A DNA stretch of 19,810 bases from DATDAW01 sp036524675 (GTDB taxonomy: Bacteria > Verrucomicrobiota > Verrucomicrobiia > Chthoniobacterales > DASVRZ01), in NCBI GenBank assembly GCA_036524675.1, contig DATDBU010000043.1, positions 1-19,810 of the forward strand, read 5' to 3'. Positions 7,557 through 14,560 of the stretch are shown one piece after another; position 1 is the stretch's first letter; each line of letters opens with the position of its first letter. Position numbers and translations under genes: made by a program. Below the pieces are notes generated by a model, which did not search any database, was not told the origin of the DNA, and saw only the letters and a list, made by a program, of their open reading frames with translations.

Positions 7557-8219
7557 TCAGCGCGCCCCGATCAGCGGCGGCTCTGCTCCGGCCCATAGTT
7601 CTACAGTCTTCAAATCGCCGCCTTTACGCAAAGTGATGCGGAAGACACCCTCCTCCTCGCTGACAGCATAGTTGAATTTCACCTGACGGGAATCATCCAG
7701 GCGCAGGGACAACACGTGCTGACCATTCTCCAATTGCCCGCCGTCCATCACAGCCGCGACAACCAGATCCCCCGGGGAACCATCAGGATAAACCATCTCC
7801 ACCGTAATTTGTTGCCGGGGTTGGACCAACACCTGCGGAAAAGCTCCAATCTGGTTCGGCTCGAGGTTAACTTTCTTGTCTCCAATGGTTAACGTCGCTT
7901 CTGCCCTCGTCGCCACCGCCCCTTTTAATGGCGCGGCTACAGCGGACCGACTTCCCGGTAACACACCATCTGTCTTACCTTGCGACGCCTTACCGGCGCC
8001 GCCGGCTGGATCGGCATCCACCATCATGCGAGATGAGCTGGCCACAGCCGGTTCGTCAGAGGCCGGCTTTTCCTGGGAAGTCTCCCCTTTGACAACCGTG
8101 GAAGAATGCCCGCCTCTGTCCTCCTCCGACTGGGATCTTCTACCAATACTAAATGCAACGAGAACGACTACTACACTGGCAACCAGCCCGGCGACTAGAT
8201 GATAGGAACGTCCTTTCAT
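7557..8219 (-). CDS. Membrane-anchored hypothetical protein upstream of rhs
   Basis: A 220-residue protein I cannot assign to a family. Residues 8-25 (LVAGLVASVVVVLVAFSI) form a single hydrophobic helix followed by RR, so it is a signal anchor with the bulk outside the cytoplasm. A disordered Ser/Glu/Ala/Gly-rich linker of about 85 residues follows. Then comes a compact C-terminal domain rich in beta strands (ATLTIGDKKVNLEP, QVLVQPRQQITVEMVY, VLSLRLDDSRQVKFNY), perhaps an immunoglobulin-like or carbohydrate-binding fold. CAGGTAG lies 3-9 bases before the ATG as a possible ribosome site. It ends 47 bases before the rhs start on the same strand, so the two are probably co-transcribed and it may help export or display the Rhs protein. 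That role is an inference. Confidence 0.6.
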   Translation of the reverse strand: MKGRSYHLVAGLVASVVVVLVAFSIGRRSQSEEDRGGHSSTVVKGETSQEKPASDEPAVASSSRMMVDADPAGGAGKASQGKTDGVLPGSRSAVAAPLKGAVATRAEATLTIGDKKVNLEPNQIGAFPQVLVQPRQQITVEMVYPDGSPGDLVVAAVMDGGQLENGQHVLSLRLDDSRQVKFNYAVSEEEGVFRITLRKGGDLKTVELWAGAEPPLIGAR

Positions 8220-8225
8220 AGCTAC

Positions 8226-8334
8226 CTGTTAACAGAAAGCTCCCGAACAGGGAGGACAACTCCCTCGGCCGCGACACATGAAAACATCTCAAAGTAAGAC
8301 CAAGTCATAACAACGACCAGATTCTTACAAGAAT
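8226..8334. promoter_or_regulatory. Palindromes in the leader of the rhs operon
   Basis: Two short palindromes lie upstream of the anchor-protein gene: a perfect CTGTTAACAG (8226-8235), seven bases before the start codon, and ATTCTT-AC-AAGAAT (8321-8334), about 100 bases upstream. They could be regulator sites or RNA stems. I could not identify a convincing -35/-10 pair on the minus strand, so the promoter position remains open. Confidence 0.25.
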
Positions 8335-8407
8335 GCGACTTAGCGGTAAGCAGATTTTTGCTAATTTTTTCTTGGCGCGCGGCATGGATGGGTTGGCCCG
8401 GAAAAAT

Positions 8408-8486
8408 GGACCGCAGACGACGCGGATAGACGCAGATGATAGAAACTATCAAACTATCTGCGCTTGTCAGCGTAATCTGCGGTTCC
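8408..8486. repeat. Dispersed imperfect palindrome (GGACCGCAGA...TCTGCGGTTCC)
   Basis: The left arm runs from 8408 (GGACCGCAGACGACGCGGAT, then AGACGCAGATGATAG). The right arm ends at 8486 (CTATCTGCGCTTGTCAGCGT, then AATCTGCGGTTCC). The arms pair over most of about 33 positions around an 11-base centre. Degenerate repeats of this kind, pairing CGCAGAT with ATCTGCG, are widespread between genes in several environmental bacteria, including Verrucomicrobiota as I remember them. Its position just before the radical SAM stop codon and the rhs-operon leader suggests a neutral intergenic element or a bidirectional 3'-end structure. Confidence 0.6.
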
Positions 8487-8494
8487 AGACGTGG

Positions 8495-9577
8495 TTAACC
8501 AGAATAATTCTCTGCGAAAAACTCCAACTCCAGCTGCTTTCCGCCTGGCCGCCGGAAGTGTTCGACGGAAAGCGGTTCCAGTTTACGGTCCAGGCCTGCC
8601 CGGTGCGCGGAGACTTTGAAAAGCTGATGGATTTCCTCGGCGACAGGGCCTTCTCCGCGCATTCTCGAGCCGAAGTTGGAATCGTTGAGCTTGCCACCGC
8701 GCATTTCGCGGATGCGATGAAGGATCTTCTCCTTCGAACCGGGCAGCTGTTCATCAAGCCAGGCGGAAAAGATGTCTTTCACGGCATAGGGCAGACGCAC
8801 GACGACAAAACCGGCCTGCCTGGCGCCGGCTTCGCGCGCAGCCGCGAGGATGGAGGGGATTTCGTGATCGTTCAGGCCGGGAATGACCGGCGCGACCATG
8901 ACGCCTGCGGGAATTCCAGCTTCGGTGAGCTTACGGATGGCGTCGAGGCGATGTGTCGGAAGTGAAGCGCGTGGCTCAAGGCGCCGGGCCAGATCGGAAT
9001 TGAGGCTGGTAACCGAGACGTAGACCCGCGCCGCATTGAGGCTGGCCAATTCTGCCAGGAGATCGATGTCCCGCGTTACCAGGTGGTTCTTCGTAACGAT
9101 CCCGACCGGGTTCCGAAACTCGGCGAGCACCTCCAGGCAGCGGCGCGTAAGCTGGAGTTTGCGTTCGACCGGCTGGTAGCAATCCGTCACACCACTCATG
9201 GCGAGCGATTGCGGGTGCCATTTCGGCGAGGAAAGTTCCCGGCGAAGCAGTTCCGGCGCAGCGGCCTTCACCAAAATTTTCGTCTCGAAATCCAGGCCCG
9301 AAGAAAAGCCGAGATATTCATGAAACGGCCGGGCATAGCAGTACGGACAACCGTGCTCGCACCCGCGATAAACGTTGATGCTGGCGTTGAATCCAATGTC
9401 GGGGCTGTCGTTCGTCGTGATGAGCGACTGCGTGTCGTCCTGATAAAAAACCGTGCGCGGGTTTCTGCGACTCTCCTCGTGCTCAATCTCTTCATCGAGA
9501 ACCACTTCCAGTTTTTCAAACCGGTTATGCGGATTAATCACAGCGCCGCGCTTGGGAGGTGTTGCAGAGGGATTCAT
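8495..9577 (-). CDS. PA0069/SplB-type radical SAM protein
   Basis: A 360-residue radical SAM enzyme. The iron-sulfur cluster motif C-x3-C-x2-C is present as CEHGCPYC (Cys73, Cys77, Cys80), preceded by NVYRG as in the PA0069 family (COG1533, related to spore photoproduct lyase). Other family marks are SGVTDCYQP, VTKN, VSVTSL and the C-terminal NDSNFGSRMRGEGP. Length and start (ATG 9577) are normal. COG1533 is often labelled DNA repair photolyase by homology, but no reaction is established for the PA0069 branch as far as I know. It begins 6 bases after a LexA-like repressor gene, so it should be co-transcribed with it. This context supports a DNA-damage or stress role. Confidence 0.9.
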   Translation of the reverse strand: MNPSATPPKRGAVINPHNRFEKLEVVLDEEIEHEESRRNPRTVFYQDDTQSLITTNDSPDIGFNASINVYRGCEHGCPYCYARPFHEYLGFSSGLDFETKILVKAAAPELLRRELSSPKWHPQSLAMSGVTDCYQPVERKLQLTRRCLEVLAEFRNPVGIVTKNHLVTRDIDLLAELASLNAARVYVSVTSLNSDLARRLEPRASLPTHRLDAIRKLTEAGIPAGVMVAPVIPGLNDHEIPSILAAAREAGARQAGFVVVRLPYAVKDIFSAWLDEQLPGSKEKILHRIREMRGGKLNDSNFGSRMRGEGPVAEEIHQLFKVSAHRAGLDRKLEPLSVEHFRRPGGKQLELEFFAENYSG

Positions 9578-9583
9578 GGCATT

Positions 9584-10231
9584 TTACGCGGCGCCGACGT
9601 GACGCACCACCCCCCTGAGCAACCCGGCGATGTGAACCTGATCCGCCGAAACGACGATGTCGGCAAAAGCGGGATTGGATGCTTGAAGACGGACGTTTTC
9701 CCCTTCGAAATGCACCCGTTTCAGAGTCCCTTCGCGGTCATCACCCACGCAGACCGCCGCAATCGTTCCGTTGGGGACGGTGATCTCCGGCCGGATGAGC
9801 ACAAAATCGCCGTCCAAAATCCCGTCGCCGATCATCGAATCTCCGCGTACCCGCAGCAGGAAATCGCCGGGCCGGTCACCGAGCAATTCCCTTGTTTCGA
9901 CCATGCGATCCGCCTGGGGTACTGCCTCCGAAAGCGGCCCCGCCGGGATGAATCCGAGCAAAGGCAGGCCGCCAATTCCCATCGCGAGCCGCCCTTTTGG
10001 CGTCAGCTTCACCACACGCGAGCGCCCCTGCAGCCCAGCTCGTTGAATCTCCACAAACCCGTTGCGTGCCATTTTTTGCAGGGTCGGCGTGAGACTGCTC
10101 TCGCCGGCCAACCCCAGTACTTTCACCAGGTCACCCACGAGCGCAGGTCGTTCCTGCCGCGCAAAATCCGCCAGCTTGTCAGCCACCCGCTGCTGAACTG
10201 AGGTGAGTGTTTGTGAAATCGGACGCCCCAT
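9584..10231 (-). CDS. lexA-like: LexA-like S24-family self-cleaving repressor
   Basis: A 215-residue protein from ATG 10231. The C-terminal half is a complete LexA/S24 peptidase: cleavage site Ala97-Gly98 (GFIPAGPL), nucleophile Ser132 (RGDSMIGDGI, then LDGDFVLIRP), general base Lys171 (GTLKRVHF) and the end NPAF...VAGLL-like segment. The N-terminal half differs from canonical LexA: residues 8-80 look like a winged helix (RVADKLADFARQE, LVGDLVKVLGLAGESSLTPT, LQKMARNGFVEIQRA) closer to MarR-like proteins, without the standard PPS-x-REI segment. It should therefore recognise a different operator, and a 28-base palindrome abuts its start codon. The frame is open to a TTG at 10270, but ATG 10231 gives the better-sized N terminus. 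It probably represses its own operon with the radical SAM gene. Confidence 0.85.
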   Translation of the reverse strand: MGRPISQTLTSVQQRVADKLADFARQERPALVGDLVKVLGLAGESSLTPTLQKMARNGFVEIQRAGLQGRSRVVKLTPKGRLAMGIGGLPLLGFIPAGPLSEAVPQADRMVETRELLGDRPGDFLLRVRGDSMIGDGILDGDFVLIRPEITVPNGTIAAVCVGDDREGTLKRVHFEGENVRLQASNPAFADIVVSADQVHIAGLLRGVVRHVGAA

Positions 10232-10259
10232 ATTACATCGTGAATAAACGCGATATAAT
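10232..10259. promoter_or_regulatory. 28-base palindromic operator at the lexA-like start
   Basis: ATTACATCGTG (10232-10242), six bases AATAAA, then CGCGATATAAT (10249-10259). The reverse complement of the right arm is ATTATATCGCG, which matches the left arm at 9 of 11 positions. The site ends one base before the ATG of the LexA-like gene, so binding would block initiation. This is the expected place for autoregulation. It does not match the Escherichia coli CTG-N10-CAG or the Bacillus GAAC-N4-GTTC operator. That the LexA-like protein binds it is inferred from position and symmetry. Confidence 0.5.
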
Positions 10260-10289
10260 TCGACGTGCAAGATCCTTCTCGAAACGTGG

Positions 10290-11270
10290 CTATTCGTGGC
10301 CCGCTATAGGATGAGGAACATACGGTTCTTCCAAAGCGGCCATTTCCTCCGGAGAAAGCGAGACGGAGATCGCGGCGATGGCGTCTTCCAATTGATAAGG
10401 CTTCGACGCCCCGATGATCGGGGCGGTGACGCCAGGCTTGTGCAGGAGCCAGGCCAGAGCTATTTGCGCGGGCGGGACAGCGCGGACCTTTGCAATTTCC
10501 ACAACGCGGTCAACGATGCGCTGGTCGGCTCCAGCGAGTTCTTTGCCGTACAGATGATCGCCGTATGTGTCGGTGCGCGAACGGACTGTGCCGGCGCCGC
10601 GATTGCCGGCAAGAACGCCGCGGGCGAGCGGACTCCACGGGATAATGCCGACGCCTTCGGCGCGGCAAAGAGGATTCATTTCACGTTCCTCTTCGCGGTA
10701 GAGCAGGTTGTAATGGTTCTGCATCGTCGAGAAACGTGCGAGGTCTTTGCGATCCGAAACGGCAAGCATCCGGGCAAATTGCCAGGCGAACATCGACGAG
10801 GCCCCGATGTAAAGCGTTTTGCCGGCACGAACAACCGAGTCGAGGGCGTCCAACGTCTCCTCAATGGGCGTGTGCGGATCGAAGCGGTGGATTTGATAGA
10901 GATCGACATAATCTGTGCCGAGGCGGCGCAGGCTATTGTCGATGGCATGATGGATGTGTTTTCGCGAAAGTCCGCGCAGATTCGGCGCATCACCCATGGG
11001 GTTGAAGACTTTCGTGGCAATGACCACTTCCTCGCGTGACGCAGCGAATTCCTGCAATGCCCGGCCAGTGACTTCTTCGCTGACGCCCAGCGAATACATG
11101 TCCGCCGTGTCAAAAAAGTTGATTCCCGCTTCGATGGCTCGCCGGTAGAAAGGTTTGCTTTCCTCTTCATCGAGCACCCATTCGCGCCATTTTTTCGTTC
11201 CGTAAGTCATGGTGCCGAGACAAATGCGCGACACCGTCAGCCCGGTAGTTCCCAGATTCGTGTATTGCAT
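10290..11270 (-). CDS. Aldo/keto reductase
   Basis: A 326-residue aldo/keto reductase of the YajO/YdjG-like, voltage-channel-beta type. The full catalytic tetrad is visible: Asp54 and Tyr59 (FFDTADMY), Lys87 (ATKVF) and His128 (YQIHRFD). Conserved NADPH-binding parts follow: GASSMFAWQ, MQNHYNLLYREEEREM, PWSPLARGVLAG and PIIGASKPYQLEDA. It should reduce aldehydes or ketones with NADPH in the cytoplasm. The substrate is unknown. The frame is open for 17 codons upstream, but ATG 11270 places the TGLTVSRICLGTMTYG strand at the usual distance from the N terminus. It lies upstream of and in the same direction as the LexA-like operon, 58 bases away, and may read through into it. Confidence 0.9.
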   Translation of the reverse strand: MQYTNLGTTGLTVSRICLGTMTYGTKKWREWVLDEEESKPFYRRAIEAGINFFDTADMYSLGVSEEVTGRALQEFAASREEVVIATKVFNPMGDAPNLRGLSRKHIHHAIDNSLRRLGTDYVDLYQIHRFDPHTPIEETLDALDSVVRAGKTLYIGASSMFAWQFARMLAVSDRKDLARFSTMQNHYNLLYREEEREMNPLCRAEGVGIIPWSPLARGVLAGNRGAGTVRSRTDTYGDHLYGKELAGADQRIVDRVVEIAKVRAVPPAQIALAWLLHKPGVTAPIIGASKPYQLEDAIAAISVSLSPEEMAALEEPYVPHPIAGHE

Positions 11271-11360
11271 GGGGAGACGATGGCGTGACTGCCGGAGCAA
11301 GTCACTCGCGAGACGCGTCATAGTTTATGCAAAACGCGCCACCGGGAAGAGTGTCATACA

Positions 11361-11385
11361 GAACCACCGAGACCACGGCGAACCT
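11361..11385. repeat. Possible dispersed intergenic repeat (ACCACCGAGACCACGG)
   Basis: The text GAACCACCGAGACCACGGCG, then AACC, in the 168-base gap between the aldo/keto reductase and the phospholipase gene resembles the ACCACAGAGACACGGAGAACAC-type repeat scattered between genes in many environmental bacterial genomes. The resemblance is imperfect and judged from memory. Nothing else recognisable was found in this gap. Confidence 0.25.
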
Positions 11386-11438
11386 GCAAAAAAGACAAGA
11401 GCAAGAAGTAAGAGTCTTTGGGACAATCGCAACACACC

Positions 11439-12758
11439 TCACAACTGCGACCGGAACGGCCGGGCGGCAGCTTCGCGGATGCGTTCCCAAAGCGGGCGTT
11501 CGCGGAAATCCTCTAGCTTGTAAGCACGCGACTGTTGCAAATCTGCTAGAAAAATTTTCTCCATACGCTGGGCAAAATCGGCACCGTAAACGGTCACATC
11601 CAGTTCTTCATTGATCGCTGACGATCGCGTGTCGAGATTCGAACTCCCAAAAACGGCGAACAGCCCGTCCACGACGACGGTCTTGGAATGAATCATCGTC
11701 GGTTCATACTCATAAATCTTCACACCGCCAGCGAGGAGCTTGCCATAAGCCGAGCGCCCGGCTGCTTTGGTAGCGGGTTGATCATCGTGTTTTCCCGGGA
11801 CGATCAGGCGCACATCCACTCTCCGTTTCGCTGCCTGGATGAGAAGCTCCACCTGGTTTTCACTGGGCGTGAAGTAGGCGTTCGTGATCCACACCCGCTT
11901 CTCCGCCGCGGAAATTGCCACCGCCAGAACCAATGGAAACGGCGCTATGGAAAACGCATGGGACGCCACCACTTGCGCCCGCAGCGTTCCAGCTGGCGCA
12001 AGCACCGGAAACTCGTCCGTTCCCCCCAGCGCGTCTCCGGTCTCGCGCATCCAATGTTCTTGAAACGCGCCCTGGAGCTTCGCCACGAGCGGTCCCTCAA
12101 TCCGCGCATGAACCTCCCGCCGGTGCTTCGGCGTTTCCGCGTTGCCAGCCCATTCGTCCGAAAATCCGACGCCACCCGTAAATCCAATGCGTCCGTCGAT
12201 CACCATGACGCGTCGATGCGTCCTGCGATTGACCCGGTCCAGGCGCCACGAGGCCATCGGATGGTACCAGCGAAAATCGCATCCAGCATTTTTCATGATT
12301 TGCACATCGGCGTCGTTGAGCCCGAGACCCGACCCAATGCCATCGAGCAGCACGCGCACGCGCACACCGGCTCTCGCACGTTCGGCAAAAGCGTCGCGAA
12401 ACGCGCTGGCAACCTCTCCTGATTCGAACAGGAATGCCTCAAAATTGACGCTCCTTTTCGCGCGGCGAATGGCCGCAAGCATTGCCGGAAAAATCTCGTC
12501 CCCATTGTTCAACAAATCGATCCGGTTTCCATCGACTGGCAGGGGGTCCGCCAGCGCGTGTGCCGACCCGAAGAACGCCGAATCGGCCACCGTAAATGTG
12601 TGCGGCGCCCGGTAGTCAAAAACCGTTCGGCGAAAAAAGAAGAACGAATAGACTGCCGTCCCCAGTAGAGCCATCAGGATAAGAAGGATCCAGGCGCCAA
12701 AAGGCAGCTTCAACCATTTACGGGCGAGCGATCGGTGCTGACGGAAAAGCGCAAACAT
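11439..12758 (-). CDS. Membrane-anchored phospholipase D / cardiolipin synthase-like protein
   Basis: A 439-residue protein with one transmembrane segment (about residues 22-42, AWILLILMALLGTAVYSFFF) and two phospholipase D domains. The first motif is THRRVMVIDG, with His181, Arg183 in the place of the usual Lys, and Asp188, followed by FTGG. The second is canonical, HSKTVVVDG (His357, Lys359, Asp364), followed by GSSNLD. The EAFLFESG segment and the overall layout match bacterial cardiolipin synthases, which join two phosphatidyl groups at the inner membrane. A non-synthetic phospholipase role is possible. The frame is open far upstream, but ATG 12758 has AGGTGA four to nine bases before it and begins just before the membrane helix. 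It diverges from a hybrid histidine kinase. Confidence 0.85.
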   Translation of the reverse strand: MFALFRQHRSLARKWLKLPFGAWILLILMALLGTAVYSFFFFRRTVFDYRAPHTFTVADSAFFGSAHALADPLPVDGNRIDLLNNGDEIFPAMLAAIRRAKRSVNFEAFLFESGEVASAFRDAFAERARAGVRVRVLLDGIGSGLGLNDADVQIMKNAGCDFRWYHPMASWRLDRVNRRTHRRVMVIDGRIGFTGGVGFSDEWAGNAETPKHRREVHARIEGPLVAKLQGAFQEHWMRETGDALGGTDEFPVLAPAGTLRAQVVASHAFSIAPFPLVLAVAISAAEKRVWITNAYFTPSENQVELLIQAAKRRVDVRLIVPGKHDDQPATKAAGRSAYGKLLAGGVKIYEYEPTMIHSKTVVVDGLFAVFGSSNLDTRSSAINEELDVTVYGADFAQRMEKIFLADLQQSRAYKLEDFRERPLWERIREAAARPFRSQL

Positions 12759-12840
12759 ATTCACCTGAAAATCGCGTCTCGGGGAGCTTGGGGATTCATG
12801 CGGAACCGTTTCACAGCACCGACTGCGAACTCGCTGAAAG

Positions 12841-12888
12841 AGGAGGCTCAATGAAAGCCGTAGAAGCACCCTGAAGTGGTGCTCAGGG
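12841..12888 (+). other. Micro-ORF with strong ribosome site and alternative hairpins before the kinase gene
   Basis: AGGAGG (12841-12846) lies four bases before an ATG (12851) that opens a seven-codon frame, M-K-A-V-E-A-P, ending TGA at 12872-12874. Two stems overlap its end: AGCACC (12865-12870) with GGTGCT (12878-12883), and CCCTGA (12869-12874) with TCAGGG (12883-12888). They share bases and cannot form together. This looks like a leader-peptide or attenuator layout, 79 bases before the kinase start. It is the strongest Shine-Dalgarno in this gap, whereas the kinase itself has none. Chance remains possible because the frame is so short. Confidence 0.25.
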
Positions 12889-12952
12889 ACACTCCCTACT
12901 TGTTTTTCCAACCTTCGGATGATTTTTGGACCGGACGGGCTTATTCCCACTC

Positions 12953-14509
12953 ATGACAACGCTTCCTTGTGCGAGTCCAGCTGAGTGGGAAGCGAATGAT
13001 CCAGTTCTGAGCGAAGCAAAATGGCGTCTCGCAGCAATCGTCGAATCCAGCGACGACGCCATCATCAGTAAAGACCTCGATGGGGTAATCATGACGTGGA
13101 ACAACGGCGCGACGCAACTGTTTGGATACACCGCGGAGGAAGCCGTTGGACAGCGCATCACCATGCTCATTCCGGCGGATCGTCAGGACGAAGAGCCGCA
13201 AATCCTCAGCCGGATTCTTGAGGGAGAACGTGTCGATCACTACGAAACGGTAAGGCGACGAAAAAATGGATCGCTTGTTGAAGTGTCGCTGACGGTTTCC
13301 CCGATTAGAGACGCCATGGGCTGCATCATTGGCGCGTCGAAAATTGCGCGTGATATCACACATCTCAAAGCGCATGAAGCCGCACTCAAAGACGCGAAAG
13401 AAGCTGCCGAAGCCGCAAACGCGTCGAAAGATCGCTTCCTCGCCATGCTAAGCCACGAGTTACGCACGCCGCTTACCCCCGCACTCGCAACCGCCTCCGT
13501 TCTCGAAGCCGACTCGTCGCTCCCGCCATCTATTCGCGAGGACATGACGATCATCCGACGCAGTATCGAAGCTGAAGCAAAATTAATCGACGATTTACTG
13601 GACCTCAGCCGGATGAAAAGTGGCAAGTTCAGCCTGCAAAAAGAGTCGGTCGACCTCCACGAAATCATTCGCCGGGCCTGCGACATCTGCAATTTGCAGA
13701 TTGCCGAAAAAGGAATTCACCTGGTGTGCGATCTCGATCCTGAAACGAAACCGATATTTGCCGATCCAGCGCGTTTGCAGCAAGTGTTTTGGAATATCCT
13801 TCAGAACGCCGCAAAATTCACTCCGCCGGGCGGCGAGATCTCGATTAAATCCTTTGGCGGAAATGGGAGACGGCGCGTCGAAATTCGCGACACTGGTGCC
13901 GGTATCGAACCGGACTTCCTATGCCGGTTATTTATGCCCTTTGAGCAGGGAAATCCAGTCGCCGGCCATTCCAGCGGGCTCGGGCTCGGGCTAGCGATAT
14001 CGAAAGCATTGGTTGAACTACATGGAGGTACGATCTGTGCGGACAGTCCTGGTCCCGGAAAGGGAAGCCTTTTCGTCATTGAAATCCCGGAGCGCTCACC
14101 GGCAGACTTCTCTCGGGAAACACTTCTCCCGAACGAGAAAACCCATAACGGGCAAGTGAGGATCTTGCTGGTGGAGGATCACCCGGATACAGCACGAATC
14201 TTGCGGCGGCTGCTGGAACGCGCCGGTTACGCAGTCAACACTGCGAGTGACGTTGCGGCAGCTCTCGAACTCTCCGGAACGGAAACCTTCGACATTCTCG
14301 TTAGCGATCTCGGCCTGCCCGATGCGAGCGGTGGTGAACTGATGCGACGCTTGCGCGAACAGTCCTCTATCAAAGGCATTGCCTTGAGTGGGTACGGCAT
14401 GGAGGAAGATCTAAGAAAAAGCCGGATGGCCGGTTTCGAGGAGCACCTCGTCAAACCGGTCGAACTTCCCCAACTCCAACAGGCCATCGCCCGAGTCCTG
14501 CGTCGTTAA
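12953..14509 (+). CDS. PAS-domain hybrid histidine kinase
   Basis: A 518-residue cytoplasmic sensor. Residues 20-140 form one PAS domain (AIVESSDDAIISKDLDGVIM, then GYTAEEAVGQRI) with a PAC-like end. Residues 160-225 are the dimerisation/phosphoacceptor domain with His168 in SHELRTPL. Residues about 265-385 are the ATPase domain with N box NILQNAAKF, DTGAGI and GLGLGLAISK. Residues about 402-518 are a receiver domain with acceptor Asp452 (LVSDLGLPDASGG) and Lys501. There is no membrane segment, so the signal is intracellular, perhaps redox or light through the PAS cofactor. No separate response regulator lies nearby. The first in-frame start is TTG 12926, but ATG 12953 is preferred. It diverges from the phospholipase D-like gene and may be co-transcribed with the DUF362 gene 51 bases behind. 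Confidence 0.9.
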   Translation: MTTLPCASPAEWEANDPVLSEAKWRLAAIVESSDDAIISKDLDGVIMTWNNGATQLFGYTAEEAVGQRITMLIPADRQDEEPQILSRILEGERVDHYETVRRRKNGSLVEVSLTVSPIRDAMGCIIGASKIARDITHLKAHEAALKDAKEAAEAANASKDRFLAMLSHELRTPLTPALATASVLEADSSLPPSIREDMTIIRRSIEAEAKLIDDLLDLSRMKSGKFSLQKESVDLHEIIRRACDICNLQIAEKGIHLVCDLDPETKPIFADPARLQQVFWNILQNAAKFTPPGGEISIKSFGGNGRRRVEIRDTGAGIEPDFLCRLFMPFEQGNPVAGHSSGLGLGLAISKALVELHGGTICADSPGPGKGSLFVIEIPERSPADFSRETLLPNEKTHNGQVRILLVEDHPDTARILRRLLERAGYAVNTASDVAAALELSGTETFDILVSDLGLPDASGGELMRRLREQSSIKGIALSGYGMEEDLRKSRMAGFEEHLVKPVELPQLQQAIARVLRR

Positions 14510-14560
14510 CCGCCGGAGAGAGGCATCCCGGCGCAAAATTGAACCAAAGCCTGCCTCCCT

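Noticed and set aside
9083..10201. 372-codon plus-strand frame across the radical SAM and LexA-like genes
   Set aside because: It overlaps two genes with intact catalytic motifs and shows no domain of its own.
12759..12950. Extension of the phospholipase gene by 64 codons upstream
   Set aside because: The ATG at 12758 has a good ribosome site and directly precedes the membrane anchor. The extension looks like random sequence and would cover the divergent promoter region.
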